Of a stretch of DNA of 35,612 nucleotides, positions 1-10,026 are shown one piece after another (positions within the stretch are counted from its first letter, which is position 1; each line of letters opens with the position of its first letter). The stretch is from Gammaproteobacteria bacterium (GTDB taxonomy: Bacteria > Pseudomonadota > Gammaproteobacteria > Ga0077536). The DNA is taken from the NCBI GenBank assembly GCA_016874535.1, contig VGUA01000020.1:1-35612 (forward strand). The letters are read 5' to 3'. The position numbers were made by a program, and so were the translations under genes. The notes below the pieces were generated by a model. It did not search any database and was not told where the DNA came from. It was given only the letters and a program-made list of their open reading frames with translations.

Positions 1-634
1 GATTGGCGAGCGGTGCCGCGACGTAAAGCAGCACTGGCGCGAGTGCACTGTTGTAGAGGATGAAGACAAAGGCGCTTTGCACCCAGCCCGTGGGGGTCGC
101 GACGTCGGCAAAGGCCGCGACAATCTCCGCGCTTCGGGCTTGCCAGACCTGCCAGCAGAACACGCAGATGATGGCCGTGAGCAGCACGGCACCCGCACTC
201 AGGGTCAGCTCCACCAGGCGACGGCCAGCCCAGGTGAGCACAATCACCGCGCCCAGCATGAGTACCGTACCGAAAGTGTCCGGCAGATCGAAAGCATCAC
301 CCAGAACAGTGCCCGCAGCAGCCCCCGTGACCGCCAGCACGATGAGAAGCAACACACAGAAAAGCAGCTCGTAGAGGATCCAGAACGGCCCCAGCAGCGC
401 CTTGAGGAAACTGCGGTAATCAAAGGTGCGCGTGACCCGGGCAAGTTCGAAGCTGGCGCCAAGCACCACGCTGAATCCCAAGCCAACCAGTGCAATCACG
501 CCCAGCCCACCCCAAGGCCCGAAGCGCGAGATGAACTCGGCGACCTCGCGTCCCGTGCCATAAGCACCGCCCACGATCACGGACTGGAAAACCGCCGCCG
601 GTACCAGCACGACCGCCGCGCGCTGCAGGTTCAT
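1..634 (-). CDS. Multi-pass membrane protein, YkvI-like transporter family (3' end lies outside the window)
   Basis: The minus frame from the ATG at 634 reads MNLQRAAVVLVPAAVFQSVIVGGAYGTGREVAEFISRFGPWGGLGVIALVGLGFSVVLG... and stays open to the window edge, so the ORF track omits it. It has an ATGA overlap with the upstream hydratase gene. Confidence 0.7.
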   Translation of the reverse strand, partial: MNLQRAAVVLVPAAVFQSVIVGGAYGTGREVAEFISRFGPWGGLGVIALVGLGFSVVLGASFELARVTRTFDYRSFLKALLGPFWILYELLFCVLLLIVLAVTGAAAGTVLGDAFDLPDTFGTVLMLGAVIVLTWAGRRLVELTLSAGAVLLTAIICVFCWQVWQARSAEIVAAFADVATPTGWVQSAFVFILYNSALAPVLLYVAAPLAN

Positions 635-1395
635 GCACGGCCCTTCAGGAAGCTCTGCATGCGGCGCTGTGGCTCACCAGCCGCATAAGCCGCCTGCATC
701 CCGGAGATCGCCGCCGCGCGCGCCTCCTCGAAGCCTTCCATCACCTGTGCCCTGAACCGGGCCTTGCTGGCACGAAACGCCACCGGCGACTGGGCGGCAA
801 GCATCCGCGCTCTCGCGATGGCGGAGTCCAGCAAGGTCTCCGCCGTCACCAGCTCATTCAGCAGACCGAGTTGGCGGCATTCATCCGCTGCCATCACGCG
901 CCCCGTGTACGAGAGGTCCTGGTTCACCGCCAATGGCAGGTGAAATCGCATCAGATAAGCGCCCATGATGCTCGGCAAGCCGGCTTTGATCTCGGGTTGG
1001 GTCATGCGCGTGCCCGAGTGCCCGATGCGCCAGTCCGCCACCAGCCCCATCTGGTAGCCGCCACCGGCGGCCACGCCATTCAGCGCAATCACCACGGGTT
1101 TGTCGACTGCCATGATCTGCGCGTAGCAGCCACTTATGAGCGTGAACCAGGCGGGGATGTCACCTGTCGTGAGCGCGACGGCTTCGTGCAGATCAACCCC
1201 AGCGCAGAAAGCCCTGGGACCGGCTCCGGTCAGCACCACGGCCTGAACGGCAGGGTCGCGATGGGCATCGTCCAGTGCGCCGAGAAGCGACTGGGCGAGT
1301 GCCCGACTCAGCGCATTCAGCGCCTCGGGCCGGTTCAAGGTCAGTACTCTGACCGCATCATGGTCCATGCTCAGGACCGGGATTTCTTTGCTCAT
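631..1395 (-). CDS. Enoyl-CoA hydratase/isomerase family protein
   Basis: 254 aa with crotonase hallmarks: GAGPRAFCAGVDL and KPVVIALNGVAAGGGYQMGLVADWRIG. Confidence 0.9.
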   Translation of the reverse strand: MSKEIPVLSMDHDAVRVLTLNRPEALNALSRALAQSLLGALDDAHRDPAVQAVVLTGAGPRAFCAGVDLHEAVALTTGDIPAWFTLISGCYAQIMAVDKPVVIALNGVAAGGGYQMGLVADWRIGHSGTRMTQPEIKAGLPSIMGAYLMRFHLPLAVNQDLSYTGRVMAADECRQLGLLNELVTAETLLDSAIARARMLAAQSPVAFRASKARFRAQVMEGFEEARAAAISGMQAAYAAGEPQRRMQSFLKGRA

Positions 1396-1646
1396 GGGTC
1401 ATTCACTCGAAATGGCGACTCGAAATGCCGGCAGGGGTGAGAGGGAATCCGCTTGGCAAGGCTGATGGGACGCCGGATCCGGCATCAGCGATGGCCCGGG
1501 ATTCTAGCAGCCGCGGCGGCCGTCGCCGGTGCCGTCCGCACGCTGCGGGTACCGCGCTTGACTTGGGCTGGCCGTTTCGTAAGTCTCCGGCCCCTGTTTC
1601 CCCTCACCGCTCCGGCGTCGTTGCGCCCTTCAACCACGAGCCCCGC

Positions 1647-3329
1647 ATGATTCCATTGCTGTCCAAGGACCGTATCGTCGCGAGGCCGGGATTCAATCGC
1701 TGGCTGATCGCGCCTGCTGCCCTCGGCATTCATCTCTGCATCGGCTCCGTCTACGCGTGGAGTCTCTTCAATCCCGCCCTGGTCAAGCGGGTGGGCGTGG
1801 TCACAAGTGCTGCGGATGACTGGAGCCTGCGCAGCGTGGTGTGGGTGTTCACCGTCGCCATCGTGTGCCTCGGCCTTTCCGCAGCCGTGGCAGGCAAATG
1901 GCTGGAACGCGTGGGGCCGAGGATGGTCGGGGTGGTTGCCGCATGTTGCTGGTCCGGCGGATTCCTGCTCGGGGGCATCGGGATCACCACGGGGCAGCTC
2001 TGGCTGCTCTATCTGGGCTACGGCGTGATCGGCGGCTACGGCCTTGGCCTGGGCTACGTCTCACCGGTCAGCACTCTCATCCGCTGGTTTCCGGATCGCC
2101 GCGGCATGGCCACCGGAATCGCCATCATGGGCTTCGGCGGTGGGGCCATGCTCGCAAAACCCCTGATCGGCACCCTGCTCGAACATTACTACCGCGCCGC
2201 GGAATATCTGGGTCGGGTGACCGATCTGGAACTTATCACGGAACAAGGCCGGCGCATGGTCAATCTCGGCGGACGCCTGCATGAAGTGGTGGTGGTAGGC
2301 GGCAATGATGTGGCTGGCATGATCGTGCCCGGCCCTGAAGGGGTGTATCTCGTTGGTTCGGGCTCGGTTGGCGTGGCCGAAACCTTTTTCACGCTCGCCG
2401 CCATCTATTTCGTGGTGATGATGATTGCGGCCTTTGCCTACCGCATCCCGGCCCCCGACTGGCGTCCGGCGGGCTGGGAGCCGCCGCCCGAAAATTCGGA
2501 GGCCATGATTACCCGCCACCATGTGGACATCGACGAGGCGCTGAAGACGCCCCAGTTCTGCCAGCTCTGGATCGTGCTCTGCTTCAATGTCACAGCCGGC
2601 ATCGGCGTGCTGGCAGTGGCCCAGACGATGATCACGGAGATTTTCGGTTCCTCACTGCCGGAAGTGGTGGATGCGGGATTCGCGGCAACCTTCGTGTTGA
2701 TGATCAGCCTGTTCAACATGCTCGGCCGTTTCGGCTGGGCGAGCGCCTCTGACTATCTGGGGCGCAAGCTCACCTACTTCATCTTCTTCACCGCGGGCAT
2801 CCTGCTCTATTGCTCCATCCCTTTCTTTGCCGCGCAGGTGAGCCAGCATCCGGACATCGTGTGGCTGGTGCTCTTCTACGCGGCGACACTGCTCATCTTC
2901 ACCATGTACGGCGGTGGCTTTGCCACCATCCCGGCATATCTTGCCGACATGTTCGGAACCCGTTTCGTGGGTGGCATCCACGGCCGCCTTCTCACGGCGT
3001 GGAGCACCGCCGGTCTGCTCGGTCCGCTGGCCATCACATCCCTGCGCGAACACGCGGTGCAGGATGCCATCGCCGCACTCGCCGGCAAGGTCGATCCGGT
3101 GCGCTTCGAGCGCGCTTTCGGCGCCGGACTGAAAGATCTCGATGCCCTGGTACAGGCCCAGACGGTGACGATCGCCAAGCTCATGGAGATCGTTCCCCCG
3201 GGCACGCCGGACCCCACACCCGGCCTCTACAACCAGACCATGTACCTCATGGCTGCACTGCTTTTCATTGCCCTCATTGCCAATGCCCTGATGCGGCCGG
3301 TCGATGCGCGTCACCATCTGCAGCAATGA
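1647..3329 (+). CDS. MFS transporter, OFA (oxalate/formate antiporter-like) family
   Basis: Translation from the ATG at 1647 (MIPLLSKDRIVARPGFNRWLIAPAALGIHLCIGSVYAWSLFNPALVKRVG) has the OFA N-terminus and many TM segments. The longer ORF start at 1425 is probably not the real one. Confidence 0.85.
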   Translation: MIPLLSKDRIVARPGFNRWLIAPAALGIHLCIGSVYAWSLFNPALVKRVGVVTSAADDWSLRSVVWVFTVAIVCLGLSAAVAGKWLERVGPRMVGVVAACCWSGGFLLGGIGITTGQLWLLYLGYGVIGGYGLGLGYVSPVSTLIRWFPDRRGMATGIAIMGFGGGAMLAKPLIGTLLEHYYRAAEYLGRVTDLELITEQGRRMVNLGGRLHEVVVVGGNDVAGMIVPGPEGVYLVGSGSVGVAETFFTLAAIYFVVMMIAAFAYRIPAPDWRPAGWEPPPENSEAMITRHHVDIDEALKTPQFCQLWIVLCFNVTAGIGVLAVAQTMITEIFGSSLPEVVDAGFAATFVLMISLFNMLGRFGWASASDYLGRKLTYFIFFTAGILLYCSIPFFAAQVSQHPDIVWLVLFYAATLLIFTMYGGGFATIPAYLADMFGTRFVGGIHGRLLTAWSTAGLLGPLAITSLREHAVQDAIAALAGKVDPVRFERAFGAGLKDLDALVQAQTVTIAKLMEIVPPGTPDPTPGLYNQTMYLMAALLFIALIANALMRPVDARHHLQQ

Positions 3330-3345
3330 CCCCGAGGAAATCCCC

Positions 3346-4887
3346 ATGATGATGACCGCCGAGGAATACCGCGAGAGCCTGCGCCGCTATCGCCCGCGGG
3401 TGTTCGTGGACGGAGACGCCGTGACATCGGTGGCCGACGAACCACGACTGCTGCCCGGAATCAACGCGCTTGGCGTGACTTACGACTATGCACTGAAACA
3501 GGAATACGCCTCACTCGCCCTGGCGACCGATACCTTCACCGGCCGCACCGTCAACCGTTTCCTGCATCTCAATGCGACACCCGATGATCTGCTGGCAAAA
3601 CTGGAATACACCCGGCTCGTGTGCCAGGAAACCGGCTGCGCCCAGCGCTATCTCGCCATGGATGGCCTGAATGGCCTCTTCCAGTTGACCTGGCGTCTCG
3701 ACGAGGACGGCAACGCCGGCTATCACCCGCGTTTCCTCGAATATCTCCGGCACGTGCAGGACGCGGATCTGACCCTCGGCATTGCCATGACGGACGCCAA
3801 AGGCGATCGCAGCCTGCGCCCGCATCAGCAACCGAACCCCGACACCTACCTGCACGTGGTGGAGAAGCGTGCCGACGGCATCGTGATCTCCGGCACCAAG
3901 GCCATCGTGACCTCTGCCCCATACGTGCATGAATTACTGGTCCTGCCCGGCCGCGAAATGACCGCCGCTGATGCCCCGTTCGCGGTGGCCTGCGCGGTGC
4001 CGGTGGATGCCGAAGGACTCACGATCATCGCGAGACCGGCTGGCCGGCCCGGCGAGTCCAAAGCGCTGTTCAGTGCGCACTACGGCCAGACTACAGGCGT
4101 GTGCGTGTTCGATCGCGTGTTCGTGCCGTGGGAAAAAGTGTTTTTGTGCGGGGAATGGCAACACTCGGGCTTTCTCACCCGCTCCTATGCCACCCATCAC
4201 CGGCATACCTGCATCGGTGCACGTGCAGGTTTTGGTGATCTGCTCATCGGTGCTGGCGTGATGATGGTCGAGGCCAACGGCCTCGACTGCGAGAAGCATG
4301 GCCATTTGCGGGACACCCTGGTGGATCTCATCAAACTGGTGGAAGGTATCTATGCGTGTGGCGTCGCTTCCTCCGTGTATGGCGTTAGGGATCCGGCCGG
4401 CAACCTCGAGCCCGAAGGGGTGTTTGCCAATATCGGCAAACTGCTGCTTGCCACCCAGATCTACGACATGCACCGCCTGGCCCATCAGGTGTCGGGTGGA
4501 CTCATCGTGGCACTGCCGAATCCCGAGGAAGATCACAATCCGGAAACCAAGGCGAGCCTCGCCGCGGTGCTCGCCGGCAGCCCGGATGTGCCCTGGGAGC
4601 ACCGTGCGCGGATTGCGCGTTTCATCGAAGATTTGACGGCGTCTGACGCAGGCGGCTGGATGTCGGTCATCAGCCTGCATGGCGGTGGTTCGCCCGAGGC
4701 CATGAAGCGCGAGATATTCCGTCGCTACCCGGTACCTGCACGCCGGCAACTGGTCGGACGCCTCATCGATCGCGGGCTCATCGCCTCCGGGGTCGCATTG
4801 CCCGCCACTTCAGGACAGCCCGGCGCCTGCTGCGAGACCGGGTGCACCTTGCCCCCCTTCCCGCGGCGGGTGGGTTTCAGCGCTTGA
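3346..4887 (+). CDS. 4-hydroxyphenylacetate 3-hydroxylase / 4-hydroxybutyryl-CoA dehydratase (HpaB/AbfD) family protein
   Basis: From the ATG at 3346, characteristic segments are RYLAMDGLNGLFQLTW, GIAMTDAKGDRSLRPHQQPNPDTYLHVVEKRADGIVISGTKA and HGGGSPEAMKREIFRRYP. Confidence 0.85.
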   Translation: MMMTAEEYRESLRRYRPRVFVDGDAVTSVADEPRLLPGINALGVTYDYALKQEYASLALATDTFTGRTVNRFLHLNATPDDLLAKLEYTRLVCQETGCAQRYLAMDGLNGLFQLTWRLDEDGNAGYHPRFLEYLRHVQDADLTLGIAMTDAKGDRSLRPHQQPNPDTYLHVVEKRADGIVISGTKAIVTSAPYVHELLVLPGREMTAADAPFAVACAVPVDAEGLTIIARPAGRPGESKALFSAHYGQTTGVCVFDRVFVPWEKVFLCGEWQHSGFLTRSYATHHRHTCIGARAGFGDLLIGAGVMMVEANGLDCEKHGHLRDTLVDLIKLVEGIYACGVASSVYGVRDPAGNLEPEGVFANIGKLLLATQIYDMHRLAHQVSGGLIVALPNPEEDHNPETKASLAAVLAGSPDVPWEHRARIARFIEDLTASDAGGWMSVISLHGGGSPEAMKREIFRRYPVPARRQLVGRLIDRGLIASGVALPATSGQPGACCETGCTLPPFPRRVGFSA

Positions 4888-5767
4888 GCTGGAAGCGATT
4901 GATCACGAACAACGCCACCAGCACCAGCCCGCCCCCCAGCAGCAGCGGAGGCGTGGGCGATTCGCCGAGCAGCAAGGCGGAGAGCAGGAGACCGAAGATC
5001 GGCACCAGGTTGATGTAGGCCGAAGTCACCACCGCCCCGAGGCGCGCAATGGCCTCGTAGTACCACAGGAAGCCAACCGCGGAATTGAGCACGCCGAGAT
5101 ACACGAGCATCAGCACCGCCTTGCCGTCGGTCATGATCTGCCAGATCACCTCGCGGTCCAGATACACAAACGGCAGCAGCATCAGCGTCCCCCACAACGA
5201 GGCCTGAAACGTGAGGGTCAAGGGCGAACAGGTGGCCAGCAAGGGACGACCGAACACCGAGTAGAGCGCCCAGCTCGCCGCACTCAACAGGATGATCCCG
5301 TCCCCCAGACCAAGCATCCCGGAAAAGATCTGCCAGGGTGCGCCATCGGTCACCACCAGCATGGTGCCGAAGATGCCAATGAGAATCCCGAGCAGCACAC
5401 CGGCGCGCAGGCGCTGGCGGAACCAGACGAGTTCGATGAGCGCGATCATGATGGTGATCGTGGAGAAGATCACATTCGCGCGGTTTGCCTCCGTGTGTTC
5501 CATGCCCATGAAGCCGAGCACGTTGTGCAGGCACACACCGGTCAATCCGAGCAGGAAGAAGGTCATGCCGTGCCTGCCACCCGGTGCCACGGGCGCACGC
5601 TGCAACTTGAGAAAGACCCAGAGTACCGTGGTGGCGACCAGGAAGCGTCCGAAGGTCAGCGCCCAAGGCGCCGAGTAGCCGGACAGCATGCGACCGAAGA
5701 TGGGCGTGAGTGCCCAGAAGAACGTGCCCAGTGTGAGCTTGAGGTGCGTGGACAGATGCGCGGGCAT
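4877..5767 (-). CDS. DMT superfamily (EamA) transporter
   Basis: About 296 aa from the ATG at 5767 (MPAHLSTHLKLTLGTFFWALTPIFGRML...). Ten-TM pattern and a typical C-terminal EamA repeat (YLGVLNSAVGFLWYYEAIARLGAVVTSAYINLVPIFGLLLSALLLGE). Confidence 0.9.
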   Translation of the reverse strand: MPAHLSTHLKLTLGTFFWALTPIFGRMLSGYSAPWALTFGRFLVATTVLWVFLKLQRAPVAPGGRHGMTFFLLGLTGVCLHNVLGFMGMEHTEANRANVIFSTITIMIALIELVWFRQRLRAGVLLGILIGIFGTMLVVTDGAPWQIFSGMLGLGDGIILLSAASWALYSVFGRPLLATCSPLTLTFQASLWGTLMLLPFVYLDREVIWQIMTDGKAVLMLVYLGVLNSAVGFLWYYEAIARLGAVVTSAYINLVPIFGLLLSALLLGESPTPPLLLGGGLVLVALFVINRFQLKR

Positions 5768-5885
5768 GGGCTCCCTTATCCAGCAAGTGCGGCAAATGAT
5801 CAATCACGAGCCGGGATGACACTCCGGAGGCGGCACGCTTACCATCGTTGGCCTGTCCTCGCCTGAAATATCCGGAGCACGCGTG

Positions 5886-6731
5886 ATGGTCTCGTTTGGC
5901 GTCAGCATCTTTCCCACCGAATACACCCTGCCACCTGCCGACTTTGCGCGCGCAGTCGAGGAGCGCGGGCTCGATTCGGTGTTTTTTCCCGAGCACACCC
6001 ATATTCCAACCTGCCGCAGGACGCCATGGCCGGGTGGTGCCGAACTGCCCAAGCATTACCTGCACACGCACGACCCGTTTGTTGCACTTGCAGCATGCGC
6101 TGCTGTCACCTCGCGGATCCAGCTGGGGTTCGGGGTGTGCCTCGTCACCCAGCGCGATCCCATCGTGACCGCCAAACAGGTCGCCTCGCTGGATCTCATC
6201 TCCGGGGGGCGCGTCATCTTCGGCGTGGGCGCAGGCTGGAACCAAGAGGAGATGGAAAACCACGGCACACCCTTCAAGGCGCGCTGGCCCATCCTGAGAG
6301 AGCGGGTGTTGGCCATGAAAGCGATCTGGCGCGAGGAGGAAGCGAGTTTCGAGGGCCAATATGTGCGTTTCGACCCTCTCTGGTCCTGGCCCAAGCCCGC
6401 CCGTGCCGGGGGGCCGCCAGTCTGGCTGGGCGCCAAATCCCGCTACACCATGGACAGAATCGCGGAATACGGTGATGGCTACATGCCCATATACGGCCGT
6501 CAAGGCGAGGCCAGCATCGCCCAGCTCCGGGAGGCGTGCGCGCAACGCGGACGCGACTTTCGCGAAATCACCCTGGCGTCATTCGGGCCACCCCCAACAG
6601 AGGAGGCGACAGTCCAGTGCCTGAGCGAGGGTTTCACCCACCTCATCTACGTGTTGCCCCCGGCCGAGCCTGCGAAAGTCCTGCAGAAGCTCGATACCCT
6701 CGCCGCCCTGGTCGCACGCATGCGCGGCTGA
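5886..6731 (+). CDS. LLM class (luciferase-like, probable F420/FMN-dependent) oxidoreductase
   Basis: VSFGVSIFPTEYTLPPADFARAVEERGLDSVFFPEHTHIP and SGGRVIFGVGAGWNQEEMENHG are LLM motifs. Confidence 0.88.
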   Translation: MVSFGVSIFPTEYTLPPADFARAVEERGLDSVFFPEHTHIPTCRRTPWPGGAELPKHYLHTHDPFVALAACAAVTSRIQLGFGVCLVTQRDPIVTAKQVASLDLISGGRVIFGVGAGWNQEEMENHGTPFKARWPILRERVLAMKAIWREEEASFEGQYVRFDPLWSWPKPARAGGPPVWLGAKSRYTMDRIAEYGDGYMPIYGRQGEASIAQLREACAQRGRDFREITLASFGPPPTEEATVQCLSEGFTHLIYVLPPAEPAKVLQKLDTLAALVARMRG

Positions 6732-6834
6732 CACGCGCCGACAGTGGGCTGCACCACGGCGGTGAGCGTGTAAACTAGGACCGCACCGCGCCAACAGCGC
6801 ACAAAAAAAAGGCATCAGCCAATCCGGGGGGAGC

Positions 6835-8001
6835 ATGAAACGCAGTGATGAACGCATCCTGACCACACACGTCGGCAGTCTGCCGCGCGCGCGTGCCTTG
6901 TCCGATCTCTTGATCGCGGAGGAAGACCGTAGACCTTTCGACCGGGCCGAGATGGATCGCCTCGCCCGCGAGGGCGTGCAGCACGTGGTGGCACGCCAGA
7001 TCGCCAGCGGCCTCGACATCATCAACGACGGTGAACAACCACGCGTGGGTTTCCAGACCTATGTGGGCCAGCGTCTCGAAGGTTTTGGCGGCATCAGCGA
7101 GCGCGAGCCATTCACCGACTTTGCCAACTTCCCGGATTTTCGCGACATCTGGCTGAATCGCGGGATGGTGATGTCCAAGGTCTTCGACGCCCCTGCGGCG
7201 ACCGCCGAGGTGCGCTACAAGGATCTGGCTCCGGCCATCCGCGAATGCGATCTTTTTGACGAGGCCCTCGGGGCGCATCCCGGCCAGGTGGTGGAGCCAT
7301 TCATGACCGCGGCCTCGCCGGGCATCGTGTGCACCACGATGAGAAATAGTGGCGCCTACGACTCACATGCCACCTACGTCCACGCGGTGGCGCAGGAGCT
7401 GCGCAAGGAATACGAGCTCATCCACCAGCGCGGCTATGTACTGCAGCTCGACTGCCCTGATCTGGCCATGGAACGTCACGGCATGTTCCAGCACGATTCG
7501 CTGAAGGACTTCCAGAAAGCGGTGGAACTGCATATCGCCGCCATTAACGAAGCCTGCAACAACATCCCGGCGGATCGCATTCGCCTGCACGTCTGCTGGG
7601 GCAATTACGACGGTCCGCATGATTGCGACGTGCCGTTGGCGGACATCCTGCCGATCATCAGCCACGCACGGGTCGGGGCGTTCTCGGTGGAGTTCGCCAA
7701 TCCCCGCCATCAAAACGAAAACTCGGCGCTGAAACAGTATCCGCTGCCCAAGGACAAGCTCCTGATCCCCGGTGTCATCGATTCCACGGTCAACTACATC
7801 GAACACCCGCAGGTCGTTTGCAACCGCATCCTGGAAGCGGTGGCCGCCGTGGGCGACAAGGAACGCGTGATCGCTGGCGCGGACTGCGGCTTCGGTACAT
7901 TCGCCGGTTGGGAAATGGTGGCGGCTACGGTCGTCTGGAAGAAATTCGAAGCCTTGGCAGAGGGTGCGCGCCTTGCCTCCCGCCAGCTCTGGGGCCGCTG
8001 A
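6835..8001 (+). CDS. Cobalamin-independent methionine synthase (MetE C-terminal)-like / epoxyalkane:CoM transferase-like protein
   Basis: 388 aa. N-terminus DERILTTHVGSLPRARALSDLL; candidate zinc ligands in RLHVCWGN and AGADCGFGTFAG. Confidence 0.82.
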   Translation: MKRSDERILTTHVGSLPRARALSDLLIAEEDRRPFDRAEMDRLAREGVQHVVARQIASGLDIINDGEQPRVGFQTYVGQRLEGFGGISEREPFTDFANFPDFRDIWLNRGMVMSKVFDAPAATAEVRYKDLAPAIRECDLFDEALGAHPGQVVEPFMTAASPGIVCTTMRNSGAYDSHATYVHAVAQELRKEYELIHQRGYVLQLDCPDLAMERHGMFQHDSLKDFQKAVELHIAAINEACNNIPADRIRLHVCWGNYDGPHDCDVPLADILPIISHARVGAFSVEFANPRHQNENSALKQYPLPKDKLLIPGVIDSTVNYIEHPQVVCNRILEAVAAVGDKERVIAGADCGFGTFAGWEMVAATVVWKKFEALAEGARLASRQLWGR

Positions 8002-8012
8002 GGAACACCTTG

Positions 8013-8348
8013 ATGCAGCACATCTACCGCAAAATCCAGGCCGACCCACGCTTCCATGAACTGGAGCACAAGCGCGGTCGGTTTGGCTGGACGCTGGCCG
8101 TCATCGTGCTCGCCAACTGCTTCTGGTACATGGGGGCGACTGCGTTCTTTCCGGACCTTGCTTTCGCAAGATTCTGGGGTGAGCCAATAGCCGAGGGCGG
8201 CTCCACCACCTGGGGCATCGTCATCGGCTTTGTCCAGACCGTGGTCTTCATCCTGCTGGTCGGCCTCTATATCTACCGGGCCAACACCGAGTTCGACACC
8301 CTGAAGGACGCCATCGTCGCCGACGCCCGACGCGCGGCTGGAGAGTAG
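8013..8348 (+). CDS. DUF485 family small membrane protein (YjcH-like)
   Basis: MQHIYRKIQADPRFHELEHKRGRFGWTLAVIVLANCFWYMG..., two TM segments, ending in YIYRANTEFDTL. It lies directly upstream of an ActP-like gene. The ORF track includes it inside the longer frame 7623..8348. Confidence 0.85.
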   Translation: MQHIYRKIQADPRFHELEHKRGRFGWTLAVIVLANCFWYMGATAFFPDLAFARFWGEPIAEGGSTTWGIVIGFVQTVVFILLVGLYIYRANTEFDTLKDAIVADARRAAGE

Positions 8349-8353
8349 TTTCC

Positions 8354-10006
8354 ATGTCTTTGAATGCCCGCCTGCTGGCTCTGCTCATCGGAGCCGGTCT
8401 CCCCCTTGCAAGCCTCGCAGAGACTCCCGCTCCGGAGCGGGACCTGAACACCATCGCCATCGGCATGTTCCTGGTATTCGTGATGATTTCGCTCGGCATC
8501 ACATTCTGGGCTGCGCGGCGCACGCGTTCCACCAGCGATTTCCTGGCCGCGGGAGGACGGATCTCGGGTTTCCAGAATGGTCTCGCCATCACCGGTGACT
8601 GGGTATCTTCCGCAGCCCTGATGGGCATTGCGGCATTGATCTACAGCACGGGCTTCGATGGTCTCATCTACAGCGTTGTGCCGTTCGGTGCCTGGCCGCT
8701 CATGATGTTCCTGATGGCGGATCGTCTGCGCAATCTCGGCAAGTACACCATCGCCGATATCGTCTCCGTCCGTTTTTCCCGCATTCCAATGCGCACCCTG
8801 ATCTCGCTCTCCAGCCTCGTCTTCGTGGTGGGTTATCTCATCGTCCAGATGGTGGGGGCCGGGACCCTCATTTCCAATCTGTTCGGTATCGACTACACCG
8901 CGGCACAGGTCATCATCGGCATCCTCATCGTGCTGTACGTCGCTTTTGGCGGCATGATTGCCACCACCTACGTGCAGCTCGTGAAAGCGGTACTGCTGTT
9001 GTCTGGTGCTTCGTTCATCTGCTTCGCGGCGCTCTTTCACTTCGACTGGTCGGTGGACGGCCTCTACGCGAGCGCAATCAGCAACCATCCACAGGGCATG
9101 AAAATCATGCAGCCCGGTGGCCTGCTGACCGACCCCATCTCGGCCTTCTCCTGCGGCCTCATGCTCATGCTGGGCGGCGCGGCGATGCCGCACGTGCTGA
9201 TGCGCTTCTTCACGGTACCGGATGCGCGGCAGGCACGGCTTTCCGTGTTTTATGCAGCAAGCTTCATCGGTTATTTCTACCTGCTGACTTTCATCATCGG
9301 CTATGCGGCCATTGCGATGGTGATGAAGGACCCTCGGTTTCTGGATGCCAACGGACTCATTACCGGCGGCGCCAATATGGCGGCCATTCACCTCTCCGAG
9401 GCGGTGGGCGGCAGCTTTTTCCTCGGTTTCATCTCGGCGGTGGCGTTTGCCACCATCGTGGCCGTGGTCGCCGGGCTCACGATTGCCGGCGCTTCGGCCA
9501 TCTCGCACGACCTCTACGCCAACATCTTCCGCCACGGCAAAGCCACCGATCATCAGGTAGTGAAGGTGTCGCGCATCTCCGCCGTGTGCCTTGGCGCCTT
9601 TGGCGTGGTACTCGGTATCGCGTTCAAAGATCAGAACATCGCCTACATGATCACGATTCCGTTTACGGTGAGTTCCTCCGTGTTCTTCCCGATCCTGTTC
9701 CTGTCGATGTACTGGCGTGGACTCACCACGCGTGGCGCGGTTGCCGGCGGTGCGGTGGGGCTCGGGCTCGGCGTGATCCTGCTGTTCCTTGGGCCGACTA
9801 TCTGGGGCGAAATCCTCGGCCACGGCGAGGGTATCTTCCCGTACAAATATCCGGCCCTGTTCACCATCATCGCCTCGTTCTTCACCATGATCGTGGTCTC
9901 TAAGCTCGACGACAGCCCGCGCGCGAGGCGCGAACGCGCCGAGTTTGATGACCAGTTTGTCCGTTCCCAGACTGGCGTGGGGGCCGAAGCACCCGCACAG
10001 CACTGA
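8354..10006 (+). CDS. Cation/acetate symporter (ActP-like, sodium:solute symporter family)
   Basis: 550 aa. ITFWAARRTRSTSDFLAAGGRISGFQNGLAITGDWVSSAALMGIAALIY is typical of ActP. Confidence 0.92.
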   Translation: MSLNARLLALLIGAGLPLASLAETPAPERDLNTIAIGMFLVFVMISLGITFWAARRTRSTSDFLAAGGRISGFQNGLAITGDWVSSAALMGIAALIYSTGFDGLIYSVVPFGAWPLMMFLMADRLRNLGKYTIADIVSVRFSRIPMRTLISLSSLVFVVGYLIVQMVGAGTLISNLFGIDYTAAQVIIGILIVLYVAFGGMIATTYVQLVKAVLLLSGASFICFAALFHFDWSVDGLYASAISNHPQGMKIMQPGGLLTDPISAFSCGLMLMLGGAAMPHVLMRFFTVPDARQARLSVFYAASFIGYFYLLTFIIGYAAIAMVMKDPRFLDANGLITGGANMAAIHLSEAVGGSFFLGFISAVAFATIVAVVAGLTIAGASAISHDLYANIFRHGKATDHQVVKVSRISAVCLGAFGVVLGIAFKDQNIAYMITIPFTVSSSVFFPILFLSMYWRGLTTRGAVAGGAVGLGLGVILLFLGPTIWGEILGHGEGIFPYKYPALFTIIASFFTMIVVSKLDDSPRARRERAEFDDQFVRSQTGVGAEAPAQH

Positions 10007-10026
10007 CGCCGGGCCCGTCATTCCGG

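Noticed and set aside
4725-6545. 606-aa minus-strand ORF
   Set aside because: It overlaps the EamA gene in another frame and is antisense to the LLM gene; no recognisable domain.
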